Of a DNA stretch of 64,000 bases, positions 28,370-36,900 are shown piece by piece. This DNA comes from CALKXV01 sp964632495. Lineage in GTDB: Bacteria > Pseudomonadota > Alphaproteobacteria > Rhodobacterales > Rhodobacteraceae. The first letter of the stretch is position 1, and the number at the start of each line of letters is the position of its first letter. The notes beneath the pieces are model-generated. The model had not been told where the DNA came from. It ran no database searches and worked only from the letters and a program-made list of their open reading frames with translations. The position numbers and the translations under genes were made by a program. The stretch covers positions 83,680 to 147,679 of the forward strand of contig CAZWDS010000001.1 in the NCBI GenBank assembly GCA_964632495.1, written 5' to 3'.

Positions 28370-29493
28370 GCCAGCAATTCTCTAAGAATAGCGTTCAACA
28401 AAGGGCGGCCCGCAACGGTCGTCCTTATGCATTCTGGTGTGGTTTCGATCAGCCCATCTTTGACAAGGGTCTCAACCTTCGCAGTTTCAGGTATCCAAGC
28501 AGCGGGAATGCCTTCGTTTAGGCGCAGGCCCATCAATACTGCTTCGGTTCTGATGTCGTCTGGCATAATCCTTTGGCGGTCTGAATACCCCGAGCCAGAG
28601 CGCTCCATCGACGTTAGCCAATCCGTTGGCATCTTGTGGCTCATTGTTTCAAACCGTGTTCCATCCAACGTCAACCGGCCATGTGAACCGGGTCCAATCC
28701 CTGCCCAATCCCCAGATCGCCAATAGATCAGATTGTGAACGGACTCGGCGCCCGGTTTTGCATGATTTGAAATCTCGTAGGCATTGAAGCCTGCGGCATG
28801 AGTCACGTCTTGGGTAAGCTCAAACATGTCGGCTGAAAGATCGTCGTGCGGTAGGCCAGGTAGTCGCCCGCGCTCGAAGCGATCGCCGAAAGCTGTGTCC
28901 GGCTCGATTGTCAGTTGATAGAGCGACAGATGATCGGCGGCCATGGACAACGCTTCGTCCAGCTCGGATTTCCAATCGTCCAAGGTCTGGTTTTGGCGCG
29001 CATAGATCAGATCAAATGAAACACGGGAAAAAGTTCGGCGGGCAATATCAAAGGCAGTCTTTGCCTCTGCTACTGAATGCAACCGACCTAACGCTTTCAA
29101 GTCGGGATCGCGCAAGGATTGGATGCCAATCGACACGCGATTTACGCCGCCTTCGCCATATGACTGAAACCGCCCAGCTTCGACAGAGGTTGGGTTGGCT
29201 TCCAGCGTTATCTCCATATCGTTTGCAGGGGTCCATGCGGCACGGGCGGCTTCAATTATCGCGGCAACGGTATCCGGGTTCATTAAACTGGGCGTGCCGC
29301 CTCCGAAGAAGATTGAATTCAAAACGCGCGGTCCGAATTCCTCTCTAACGCGGGCGATTTCAGCTAAATACGCAGATTTCCAGCGATTTTGGTCGATGGA
29401 AGACACAACGTGACTGTTGAAGTCGCAATAGGGGCATTTGGCTTGGCAGAAGGGCCAATGGACGTACAGACCGAAGCCTGCACCGTTAGCCAT
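28366..29493 (-). CDS. hemW: HemW-type radical SAM protein
   Basis: Radical SAM protein of the HemW group, haem chaperones often misnamed oxygen-independent coproporphyrinogen III oxidase. The cluster motif C-x3-C-x2-C is in 'FCQAKCPYCDFNSHV', followed by 'FGGGTPSLM' and 'SIGIQSLRDPDL'. HemW rather than HemN is suggested by the short N-terminus and the length of about 375 residues. The ATG at 29493 overlaps the rdgB stop by 8 bp (ATGGCTAA); the in-frame TTG at 29505 is less likely. Confidence 0.9.
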   Translation of the reverse strand: MANGAGFGLYVHWPFCQAKCPYCDFNSHVVSSIDQNRWKSAYLAEIARVREEFGPRVLNSIFFGGGTPSLMNPDTVAAIIEAARAAWTPANDMEITLEANPTSVEAGRFQSYGEGGVNRVSIGIQSLRDPDLKALGRLHSVAEAKTAFDIARRTFSRVSFDLIYARQNQTLDDWKSELDEALSMAADHLSLYQLTIEPDTAFGDRFERGRLPGLPHDDLSADMFELTQDVTHAAGFNAYEISNHAKPGAESVHNLIYWRSGDWAGIGPGSHGRLTLDGTRFETMSHKMPTDWLTSMERSGSGYSDRQRIMPDDIRTEAVLMGLRLNEGIPAAWIPETAKVETLVKDGLIETTPECIRTTVAGRPLLNAILRELLA

Positions 29494-30097
29494 TGTCGAA
29501 AACAACGCGAAGCTTTCGGAAGGCGTCAGCGCGATGGCTAATACGATTTTTCACTTCGAATGGCAGTTCGCCGCAAGTCACGGTGTGACCGCGCGGCATA
29601 AAGATCGGGTCATAGCCATGCCCAAGTTCGCCTCGGATCGGCCAAGAGATTTGACCCACCATGCGGCCTTCGAAAACTTCGTCGTGTCCATCGGGCCAGG
29701 CCAGAACAAAGGTGCAGCAAAAGCGCGCCGTCCAAGGAGATGCGACGCCGGATTCACAAAGCGCATCATAGGTGCGGGTCATTGCCATAACAAAATCGCG
29801 ACCCTGGGGCGTTTCGGCCCAATCGGCGGTGTAGACACCCGGTGCACCATTCAGAGCATCAATTTCGATTCCGCTGTCGTCGGCCAGAGCAGGCAGCCCG
29901 GTTGCGGCCACTGCGGCCTGTGCTTTGATCCGTGCATTCTCAACGAATGTCGTGCCAGTCTCTTCGGGTTCCGGCAGGCCGTGCTCTGCTGCGCCAGAGA
30001 TTTTCAGAGGATATGCCGACAGAAGATCGCGGATTTCGGTCAATTTACCATCGTTGTGGGTGGCGACCAAAAGGCTATCTTCTGTGAAACGGCGCAT
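29486..30097 (-). CDS. rdgB: dITP/XTP pyrophosphatase RdgB
   Basis: Ham1-family enzyme that removes deaminated purine nucleotides (dITP, XTP) from the pool. 'LLVATHNDGKLTEIRDLL' (18 residues) is the N-terminal hallmark; 'ALADDSGIEIDALNGAPGVYTADWA' (quoted in part) carries the catalytic Asp pair; 'GELGHGYDPIFMP' follows. 203 residues. Its ATG shares one base with the rph TAA, and its stop overlaps hemW, so rph-rdgB-hemW is one unit. Confidence 0.95.
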   Translation of the reverse strand: MRRFTEDSLLVATHNDGKLTEIRDLLSAYPLKISGAAEHGLPEPEETGTTFVENARIKAQAAVAATGLPALADDSGIEIDALNGAPGVYTADWAETPQGRDFVMAMTRTYDALCESGVASPWTARFCCTFVLAWPDGHDEVFEGRMVGQISWPIRGELGHGYDPIFMPRGHTVTCGELPFEVKNRISHRADAFRKLRVVFDNG

Positions 30098-30807
30098 TAG
30101 GCAGCCGCCGCTTTCTGAGCTGTGACCAGTTCGCCGACGCCTTTCTCGGCTAGATCCAGCAAAGTCGACATTTCGTTTCGGGTAAAAGTTGAACCCTCTG
30201 CGGACATTTGAACTTCGATCAGTTTACCGGCGCCTGTCATGACGAAGTTGCCATCCACTCCGGCTTCGCTGTCTTCCGGATAGTCGAGATCAAGCACAGG
30301 TTGGCCAGCATAGATACCGCAGGACACTGCTGCAACGTGGTCGGTCAGCGGGTCTGACTTGATCAGTCCCGACTTTAGCAACGTATTCACGGCCAAACGC
30401 AAAGCCAGCCAGCCGCCAGTGATCGATGCACAACGTGTCCCGCCATCGGCTTGAATGACATCGCAATCCACGATGATCTGACGTTCGCCCAATGCCGAGC
30501 GATCGACACAAGCCCGTAGCGATCGGCCGATCAGGCGTTGAATTTCCTGGGTACGCCCACTTTGACCGTTCTTGGCCTCGCGACGTCCCCGGGTATGTGT
30601 TGCCCTGGGCAGCATGCCATATTCTGCTGTGACCCAACCAAGACCGGAATTCTTCATCCAAGGGGGGACGCGTTCGTCAATTGATGCTGTGCACAACACA
30701 TGGGTGTCACCGCATTTAATCAGGCACGAGCCTTCAGCGTGACGTGTGACGTTGGTTTCAATGCTGACCGTCCGCATGTCGTTTGTTTGGCGTCCCGAGG
30801 GTCTCAT
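30097..30807 (-). CDS. rph: Ribonuclease PH
   Basis: Phosphorolytic 3' exoribonuclease that trims tRNA precursors. 'MRPSGRQTNDMRTVSIETN' (19 residues) is the standard N-terminus, followed by 'GMLPRATHTRGRRE' with the phosphate-binding Arg residues and 'DCDVIQADGGTRCASITGG' (19 residues). 236 residues from the ATG at 30807; the upstream extension of the frame is non-coding. First gene of the rph-rdgB-hemW unit, divergent from hrcA. Confidence 0.95.
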   Translation of the reverse strand: MRPSGRQTNDMRTVSIETNVTRHAEGSCLIKCGDTHVLCTASIDERVPPWMKNSGLGWVTAEYGMLPRATHTRGRREAKNGQSGRTQEIQRLIGRSLRACVDRSALGERQIIVDCDVIQADGGTRCASITGGWLALRLAVNTLLKSGLIKSDPLTDHVAAVSCGIYAGQPVLDLDYPEDSEAGVDGNFVMTGAGKLIEVQMSAEGSTFTRNEMSTLLDLAEKGVGELVTAQKAAAA

Positions 30808-30868
30808 GTAATATCCTTTGGTATGATGGGGGACTGATAGAGAGCACACTTAGTCGCATCAACCCCGA

Positions 30869-30897
30869 TTGACCTATCTGCGGTCTTCCTTTTAATT
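30869..30897 (+). promoter_or_regulatory. Possible sigma-70-type promoter of hrcA-grpE
   Basis: TTGACC, a 17-bp spacer, then TTAATT, ending 26 bp before the hrcA ATG. Spacing is ideal and the -35 box is 5 of 6. The gap also holds the rph promoter on the other strand. I did not see a CIRCE operator (TTAGCACTC-N9-GAGTGCTAA) here, so auto-repression by HrcA is not supported. Confidence 0.35.
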
Positions 30898-30923
30898 GTT
30901 CTGCCCTCATATAAAGTTTTGTC

Positions 30924-31991
30924 ATGACCGATGCTGGCCGCCTTCTGGATGAAATGAACGATCGTTCACGCGAGGTCTTTCGGCGCGTCGTGGAAGGGTA
31001 CCTGAAATCTGGTGAACCTGTGGGTTCGCGAAGTTTGACCCGCGAATTAAGTGAAAAAGTCAGTGCCGCGACAATCCGGAACGTGATGCAGGACCTGGAG
31101 TATCTGGGGCTATTGAGTTCGCCCCATGTGTCGGCTGGTCGTTTGCCAACGGAATCAGGGCTACGGCTGTTCGTGGATGGATTGATGGAACTGGGCGATT
31201 TGTCCGCGGAAGATCGCGGGGCGATTGAGGGCGAAGTGGCCGGCAATGACGACAGTGTTGCCACGCTTTTGGATCGTGTTGGCTCGGCCTTATCTGGTGT
31301 GACGCAGGGGGCGAGCCTTGTCTTGGCTCCGAAACATGAAGCCCCTTTGAAACATATTGAGTTTGTCAGTTTGGCGGCTGATCGTGCTTTGGTGGTTTTG
31401 GTGTTCGAAGATGGCCATGTTGAGAACCGTGTGTTTTCTCCACCGACTGGACAGACGGCAAGTTCATTTCGCGAAGCAGCAAATTTTCTCAATTCGATTG
31501 TTGCGGGGCATACTCTGTCCGAGCTTGGAGCCGTGATCGAAACCGAGATTGGTCGACATCGTCAAGAGCTGAATGCACGTGCACGGGAGCTTGTCGAAGG
31601 AGGGGCTGCGTTCTGGGAGAATGAAGGCACGTCATACGAACGATTGATCGTTCGAGGCCGGTCCAATTTGTTGCCTGGCACGGAGGAAGAGGAAGAGCTG
31701 GATCGCATCCGTAGCCTGTTTGATGATCTTGAGCGCAAGCGCGACATCGCGGAATTTTTGGAACTGACCGAGTCGGGCGAGGGCGTGCGCATTTTTATTG
31801 GGTCAGAGAACAAATTATTTTCTCTTTCGGGTTCCTCTTTGGTGGTCTCTCCGTATATGAACTCTGATCGAAAGATCGTGGGCGCGGTTGGCGTGATTGG
31901 GCCGACACGGCTCAACTACGGACGGATCGTCCCCATTGTGGATTACACGGCTCAACTGGTAAGCCGCCTGATTACAGATCGAGGACAGTGA
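30924..31991 (+). CDS. hrcA: Heat-inducible transcription repressor HrcA
   Basis: Repressor of groESL-type heat-shock operons through CIRCE elements. N-terminal winged helix 'LTRELSEKVSAATIRNVMQDLE' (quoted in part), 'SSPHVSAGRLPTESGLRLFVD' (quoted in part), and the GAF-like central domain with 'LVLAPKHEAPLKHIEFVSL' (19 residues). 355 residues. The TGA stop shares a base with the grpE ATG (TGATG), so the regulator and co-chaperone are coupled. dnaK and dnaJ are not in the window. Confidence 0.95.
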   Translation: MTDAGRLLDEMNDRSREVFRRVVEGYLKSGEPVGSRSLTRELSEKVSAATIRNVMQDLEYLGLLSSPHVSAGRLPTESGLRLFVDGLMELGDLSAEDRGAIEGEVAGNDDSVATLLDRVGSALSGVTQGASLVLAPKHEAPLKHIEFVSLAADRALVVLVFEDGHVENRVFSPPTGQTASSFREAANFLNSIVAGHTLSELGAVIETEIGRHRQELNARARELVEGGAAFWENEGTSYERLIVRGRSNLLPGTEEEEELDRIRSLFDDLERKRDIAEFLELTESGEGVRIFIGSENKLFSLSGSSLVVSPYMNSDRKIVGAVGVIGPTRLNYGRIVPIVDYTAQLVSRLITDRGQ

Positions 31992-32548
31992 TGAACGACG
32001 CAGACGCGAACAAGCCTATGCCAGAAGAAGAATTGATTGATATCGATTCGCCTGAGGCGCTTGAACAGCCAGAAGACGACGAGCGCATTTTGGCGCTGGA
32101 AGTTGAGCGGGATGAGCTGAAAGACAAGTTCATGCGCGCACTGGCCGACGCCGAGAATTCACGCAAACGGTCCGAGCGGGATCGTCGAGAAGCCGAGCAA
32201 TATGGCGGATCAAAGTTGGCGCGGGATTTGCTGCCGGTTTTTGACAATATGAAGCGGGCCGTTTTGGCGGTTCCGGAAGATGCGCGTGAAGGCAATGCGG
32301 CGCTGATCGAAGGCATCGAACTTACCATGCGTGAGCTGTTGAGCGTCTATAACAAACACGGCATTCATCTGATTTCGCCCGAAGTTGGGGACCGTTTTGA
32401 TCCGCAATTGCACGAAGCAATGTTTGAAGCGCCAGTCCCCGGTACTCGGGCGGGTGACATCATTCAGGTCGAGGCGGATGGCTTCATGTTGCATGATCGG
32501 TTGCTGCGTCCGGCACGGGTTGGCGTCAGCTCGACACCTGCGGGATAG
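31991..32548 (+). CDS. grpE: Nucleotide exchange factor GrpE
   Basis: Co-chaperone that releases ADP from DnaK. An acidic N-terminus and a long coiled coil ('VERDELKDKFMRALADAENSRKRSERDRREA', quoted in part) are followed by the beta domain with 'DRFDPQLHEAMFE' and the terminal 'LRPARVGVS'. 185-186 residues. Start ATG at 31991 overlaps the hrcA stop by one base and has a GAGG about 7 bp upstream. Four bases after its stop the second copy of the stop-to-stop repeat begins. Confidence 0.96.
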   Translation: MNDADANKPMPEEELIDIDSPEALEQPEDDERILALEVERDELKDKFMRALADAENSRKRSERDRREAEQYGGSKLARDLLPVFDNMKRAVLAVPEDAREGNAALIEGIELTMRELLSVYNKHGIHLISPEVGDRFDPQLHEAMFEAPVPGTRAGDIIQVEADGFMLHDRLLRPARVGVSSTPAG

Positions 32549-32552
32549 GTTA

Positions 32553-32632
32553 GGGGCTCTGCCCCTCGCTCCTTTGGAGCTCACCCCGAAGTATTTTCAG
32601 CAAGAGGAAGGGCAATTTGAATCAAGTTGTCA
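32553..32632. repeat. Stop-to-stop palindromic element, copy 2
   Basis: Same architecture as the copies at 10654 and 36818: GGGGCTCTGCCCC hairpin, second hairpin GCTCC-TTT-GGAGC, conserved CCCCGAAGTATTTTC and GCAAGAGGAAG, then AAGTTGTCA. The second stem differs from copy 1 but both arms have changed together, keeping the pairing. The final TCA is the complement of the mutS stop codon. It separates convergent grpE and mutS, and probably terminates both. Confidence 0.8.
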
Positions 32633-35266
32633 CTTTATGGCTTTGAGGTCGTATAGGGCCTGCAAAGCTTCGCGTGGGGTCAGGTCGTCGGGGTGAATAT
32701 CCGCCAGTTTCGTCTCCAATTCTGACGTTTTTGCAGGTTTTGGTGCCGGTGGTGGTGCGGCAGAAAACAGTGGCAAGTCGTCGATCAGTGCTTTTTGACG
32801 AGCACCGCCTTCCCGCTCGCCCTTTTCCAAAGCATCCAGAACAACGCGGGCACGATCGACAACTGATTGCGGCAAGCCAGCTAGTTTTGCGACTTGCACC
32901 CCATAGCTTCGATCAGCCGCTCCTTGGCGAACTTCGTGCAGGAAGATGACATCGCCGTCCCACTCCTTGACGGCGACCGTCGCGTTCTGAACGTTGTCCA
33001 GCCGGTCTGCCAATTCGGTCATCTCGTGATAATGCGTCGCGAAAAGTCCGCGGCAACCGTTGGTTTCATTCAAGTGTTCTAGCGTAGCCCATGCGATGGA
33101 AAGTCCATCGTAAGTGGCTGTGCCTCGCCCGATTTCATCAAGGATGACCAAGGCGCGGTCGTCGGCCTGATTGAGGATCGCGGCGGTTTCGACCATTTCG
33201 ACCATGAAGGTCGACCGGCCACGCGCCAGATCGTCTGAGGCACCGACACGACTGAAGATCTGGCTGACAAGGCCGATATGTGCACTCTCTGCCGGAACGA
33301 AACTGCCCGCATGCGCAAGTAGTGCTATAAGGGCGTTTTGGCGCAGATAGGTGGATTTACCCGCCATGTTGGGGCCGGTCAGCAAGCAAATTTGACCAGT
33401 GGCATCGCCCGACAAATCGCAATCGTTTGCGATGAAGGGCGCGCCTTCTGATTTCAAGGCGTGTTCCACTACAGGATGTCGGCCGCCGACGATTTTGAAG
33501 GCTCGGCTGCTATCCATCTTTGGAGCGGACCAGTTCTCATCGCGGGCGATGGTGGCAAAGCCGGCGGCCACGTCGATCTCCGAAAGGGCGCGTGCGGCTT
33601 GCGCGAGCGGTGCGGCTTTATCAAGAATTTGCTGTTTGAGTTCGAAATAGAGACTAATTTCGATGTCCACGGCTCGCGCACCTGCGTTCAGAATACGGGT
33701 TTCCAACTCGGACAGTTCGACCGTGGTAAAGCGTACGGCGTTGGCCGTGGTTTGGCGGTGGATAAAGCGATCTGAAAGGGGGGCAGCCAGCATTTTTTCG
33801 GCGTGGGTAGCTGTGGTTTCGATAAAGTAGCCAAGGACGTTGTTGTGCTTGATCTTAAGCGAAGGAATACCGGTTTCATCCGAATACTCGCTTTGCATTT
33901 TGGCGATGATGCCTCGACCTTCGTCGCGCAGGGTGCGGGCTTCGTCAAGATCAGGGGTGTGACCATCGGCGATGAAACCGCCATCCCGGGCCAAGAGCGG
34001 AGGTTCGGCGACCAGCGCTGCATCAAGACATTGAGCGAGATCGTCGAAGCCGTTTAGATCGTCCAGCCATGTTTTGATCAGGTGCGGTGCGTTTTCTTTC
34101 AGGGCGTCCGTCAAAGAGGGACATTGTTCCAGCGCGTTCCGGATTGCGACTAGGTCACGAGGGCCGCCGCGATCGATGGCAAGACGAGATAGGGCGCGTT
34201 GAATGTCAGGGACGCGCCGCAGTGCATCGCGAGTGGACTCCAAAAGCGCTGCATTCTCGGTAAGCCATTCGACGACGCCGATCCGCGCGATCACGAGATC
34301 CAAGTCGCGAGATGGAGACGATAGGCGACGTTCGATTAAGCGACCGCCCGCTGACGTAACCGTGCGATCTATTGCGTTTAAAAGCGCACCTTCGCGGCTG
34401 CCATTCAAAGACCGGATGAGTTCTAAATTGCGACGGGTGGCGGCGTCGATCTGAACGGTACCGCTGGCCATTTCGCGTACCGGGGGGCGTATAAGTGGCA
34501 AGTTCCCCTTTTGGGTCAGATCGAGGTAGTCGACCAATGCGCCGATGGCGGAAATCTCTGCCCGGGTGAAAGAGCCGAAAGCGTCTAGGCTTTTCACATC
34601 CCAAAGAGACGTCAGACGTTTTTCTGCAGATTGACTGTCAAAACAAGCTGGCGCTATGGGTGTCAGCGAAGCGCCAATATCTGTCACTAAATCGGAGAGT
34701 TCGGTGTATTTCGCTTCGGAAATGATCACTTCGCTTGGGGCCAAACGTGCCAATTCCGGGCTGAAGCGCGCTGGTGTTGTGGGCGATACACGGAGCTCGC
34801 CGGTGGAAATATCAACCCAAGCCATGGCAGCTTCGTCGCGAACTTGGGCCAGAGCGGCCAAGAAGTTGTGTCGACGTGCGTCAAGCAGGCTGTCTTCGGT
34901 CAATGTGCCCGGCGTAACCAATCGCACAACGCCGCGTTTCACAACGGATTTCGAACCGCGCTTTTTCGCTTCAGCGGGACTTTCTAGTTGCTCGCAGACG
35001 GCAACGCGAAAACCTTTGCGGATCAGCGTTAATAAATACCCTTCAGCGGCATGGAACGGGACGCCACACATGGCGATGTCTTCGCCCAAGTGTTTGCCAC
35101 GTTTGGTGAGAGCAATGTCCAAAGCTTCGGCAGCCGCAACAGCGTCATCGAAGAACAACTCATAGAAATCACCCATCCGATAGAACAACAGAGCGTCTTT
35201 ATGCTCGGCCTTGATATCAAGAAATTGCGCCATCATGGGCGTTACGCCGGTGGACGTTACGGACAC
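32630..35266 (-). CDS. mutS: DNA mismatch repair protein MutS
   Basis: Mismatch-recognition ATPase. N-terminal mismatch-binding motif with the Phe wedge is 'LLFYRMGDFYELFFDDA' (17 residues), Walker A 'LTGPNMAGKSTYLRQNA', Walker B 'ALVILDEIGRGTATYDG', and the ABC signature-like 'SDDLARGRSTFMVEM'. 878 residues from the GTG at 35266; ATG 35236 (MMAQFLD) is the alternative. The tail 'LALYDLK'-type end reads 'ALQALYDLKAIK'. Its stop codon is supplied by repeat copy 2. Confidence 0.96.
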   Translation of the reverse strand: MSVTSTGVTPMMAQFLDIKAEHKDALLFYRMGDFYELFFDDAVAAAEALDIALTKRGKHLGEDIAMCGVPFHAAEGYLLTLIRKGFRVAVCEQLESPAEAKKRGSKSVVKRGVVRLVTPGTLTEDSLLDARRHNFLAALAQVRDEAAMAWVDISTGELRVSPTTPARFSPELARLAPSEVIISEAKYTELSDLVTDIGASLTPIAPACFDSQSAEKRLTSLWDVKSLDAFGSFTRAEISAIGALVDYLDLTQKGNLPLIRPPVREMASGTVQIDAATRRNLELIRSLNGSREGALLNAIDRTVTSAGGRLIERRLSSPSRDLDLVIARIGVVEWLTENAALLESTRDALRRVPDIQRALSRLAIDRGGPRDLVAIRNALEQCPSLTDALKENAPHLIKTWLDDLNGFDDLAQCLDAALVAEPPLLARDGGFIADGHTPDLDEARTLRDEGRGIIAKMQSEYSDETGIPSLKIKHNNVLGYFIETTATHAEKMLAAPLSDRFIHRQTTANAVRFTTVELSELETRILNAGARAVDIEISLYFELKQQILDKAAPLAQAARALSEIDVAAGFATIARDENWSAPKMDSSRAFKIVGGRHPVVEHALKSEGAPFIANDCDLSGDATGQICLLTGPNMAGKSTYLRQNALIALLAHAGSFVPAESAHIGLVSQIFSRVGASDDLARGRSTFMVEMVETAAILNQADDRALVILDEIGRGTATYDGLSIAWATLEHLNETNGCRGLFATHYHEMTELADRLDNVQNATVAVKEWDGDVIFLHEVRQGAADRSYGVQVAKLAGLPQSVVDRARVVLDALEKGEREGGARQKALIDDLPLFSAAPPPAPKPAKTSELETKLADIHPDDLTPREALQALYDLKAIK

Positions 35267-35337
35267 TGCTCACACCCCCAAGTGCTTTCGTAAGCGAATC
35301 TAGCCCCGGGGCGCAGGAGGGAAAAGGCTAAACCTGA

Positions 35338-35991
35338 CTATTTCGCGAAAGGCGCAGCGTTGCCCCAAAGCTGTTTTACGCGTTGGTCGCGCTTGCAGGC
35401 GTTGCGATAGAATTTGTAAGCGTTGGCTTTCGATTTCGGGCCGCGGCGGGTCAGGACGACTTCACTGCTTTTGTAGTAGTCCTGATGATATGCTTCGGCA
35501 TTGTAGAACTTGCTGGCGTTCAGGATTGGGGTCACGATTTTACGGCCAAGATCTTTTTGCGCTTTTGCCTTTGCTTTTTCCGCAGCAGCACGTTCGGCAG
35601 CGTTGGTGACGAAAATCGCAGTGCGATAGCTTTCGCCCCGGTCGCAGAATTGGCCGCCTGCGTCGGTTGGATCAACCGAGCGGAAGAAGGCGTGTAGCAG
35701 TTGATCGTATGACACGGATGAATCGTTGTAGCGGATTTCAACCGCTTCATAGTGCCCCGTGCCGCCTTTGGTGACCTGCTTGTAAGTTGGGTTTGCTGTT
35801 TTGCCGCCAGTATAGCCCGAGACGACTTCGCTAACCCCTTTCAGGGATTCAAAGTCAGATTCGATGCACCAAAAGCACCCACCTGCGAAAAAGGCCTTCT
35901 TTTGGGCTGCGTTGGCTTCGGTACTATTGAAAGCTAGCCCGACAACGAACAGAGCGCCGAGAGCGAAGGCTTTGGGTAATTTGACGAACAT
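35338..35991 (-). CDS. msrA: Exported peptide methionine sulfoxide reductase MsrA
   Basis: Reduces the S-epimer of methionine sulfoxide in proteins. The catalytic GCFWC motif lies at about residues 38-42 ('FFAGGCFWCIESDFE'), with 'YTGGKTANPTYKQV' and 'HYEAVEIRYN' downstream. An N-terminal signal peptide (hydrophobic 'AFALGALFVVGLAFNSTEANA', quoted in part) indicates a periplasmic form, unlike the usual cytoplasmic enzyme. C-terminal Cys in 'RNACKRDQ' may act as resolving residue. 217 residues. Divergent from the sulfotransferase-like gene. Confidence 0.93.
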   Translation of the reverse strand: MFVKLPKAFALGALFVVGLAFNSTEANAAQKKAFFAGGCFWCIESDFESLKGVSEVVSGYTGGKTANPTYKQVTKGGTGHYEAVEIRYNDSSVSYDQLLHAFFRSVDPTDAGGQFCDRGESYRTAIFVTNAAERAAAEKAKAKAQKDLGRKIVTPILNASKFYNAEAYHQDYYKSSEVVLTRRGPKSKANAYKFYRNACKRDQRVKQLWGNAAPFAK

Positions 35992-36116
35992 TTACAAGTC
36001 TCCTAACGGTTTGGCGGACAATGCAGATCTAGGTGGCATCCGTCTATTCAAGCGCGCGTGAGGTCGCGCGAGTGTGAGTGTTGTTTCAGTTTTCACATGG
36101 GCTTAGCGTGCAAATC

Positions 36117-36815
36117 ATGAGAATCGCCATGTGGAGCGGGCCGCGAAATTTATCGACGGCCATGATGTATGCCTTTGGAAACAGGGCGGATTTTGCGGCT
36201 TGGGATGAACCGTTCTATGCGCCCTATCTGAAAGCGACCGGGATTGATCATCCAATGCGTGATGCGGTGATGGCCCATCATGAAACAGATGTAGAGACGG
36301 TTGCTGCGCGATGTTCGGGGACAATTCCGGACGGAAAGCCCCATTATTACATGAAGCACATGCCGTTTCACATGGAGCCGGGCTTTCCCTTGGACTGGGC
36401 CAAGGATTGCATAAACGTCCATTTGATCCGCCATCCGGCGCGTGTTGTGGCCAGTTACGCCGCCAAACGCGAGAATCCCACGATGCAGGATATCGGGTTT
36501 GCCGCGCAATCGCGTCTGTTTGAACGGTTGCCCGGTCCAGTGGTCGAAAGCGCCGATATTCGGAAGGATCCTGAAGGGATGTTGCAAAAGCTTTGTGACG
36601 CGATTGGACTGGCCTTCGATCCCGCGATGTTGACTTGGACACCGGGCCCGAAACCCTTTGACGGCATTTGGGCGGCCCATTGGTATGGCGCGGTGCATCG
36701 GTCGGCGGGATTTGCCGGGCCCGAAGGGGAATTGCCGACGCTTGATGGGGACATGGCGCTTCTGGTTGAGGCGGCGTTGCCCAATTATCATCGACTGGCT
36801 GAGTTCAAACTGTAA
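36117..36815 (+). CDS. Sulfotransferase-like family protein
   Basis: A 232-residue cytoplasmic protein with the PAPS-type P-loop variant 'MWSGPRNLSTAMMYAF' (16 residues) at the N-terminus and 'LIRHPARVVASYAAKRENP' (19 residues) resembling the 3'-phosphate-binding RxxxxxxxS segment. Such proteins are annotated as sulfotransferase family; some members sit beside branched-chain aminotransferases, but here no such partner is present. Substrate unknown. The ATG at 36117 is chosen because the upstream part of the frame (36078-36116) lacks family similarity. Ends 2 bp before repeat copy 3. Confidence 0.75.
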   Translation: MRIAMWSGPRNLSTAMMYAFGNRADFAAWDEPFYAPYLKATGIDHPMRDAVMAHHETDVETVAARCSGTIPDGKPHYYMKHMPFHMEPGFPLDWAKDCINVHLIRHPARVVASYAAKRENPTMQDIGFAAQSRLFERLPGPVVESADIRKDPEGMLQKLCDAIGLAFDPAMLTWTPGPKPFDGIWAAHWYGAVHRSAGFAGPEGELPTLDGDMALLVEAALPNYHRLAEFKL

Positions 36816-36817
36816 GA

Positions 36818-36900
36818 GGGGCTCTGCCCCGGCCGCGCTTGCGCGCGACCCCCCGAAGTATTTTCGGCAAGAGGAAGCGCAGATTTGATTTAAACTGTCA
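36818..36900. repeat. Stop-to-stop palindromic element, copy 3
   Basis: Third copy: GGGGCTCTGCCCC hairpin, a GC-rich second hairpin (CGCGC-TTG-CGCGCG), conserved CCCCGAAGTATTTTC and GCAAGAGGAAG, then AAACTGTCA. The final TCA is the complement of the argG stop. The second stem is unrelated in sequence to the other copies, yet still pairs. Located between convergent sulfotransferase-like and argG genes. Confidence 0.8.

Noticed and set aside
30808..30923. CIRCE operator upstream of hrcA
   Set aside because: No TTAGCACTC-N9-GAGTGCTAA-like inverted repeat is present in the gap.
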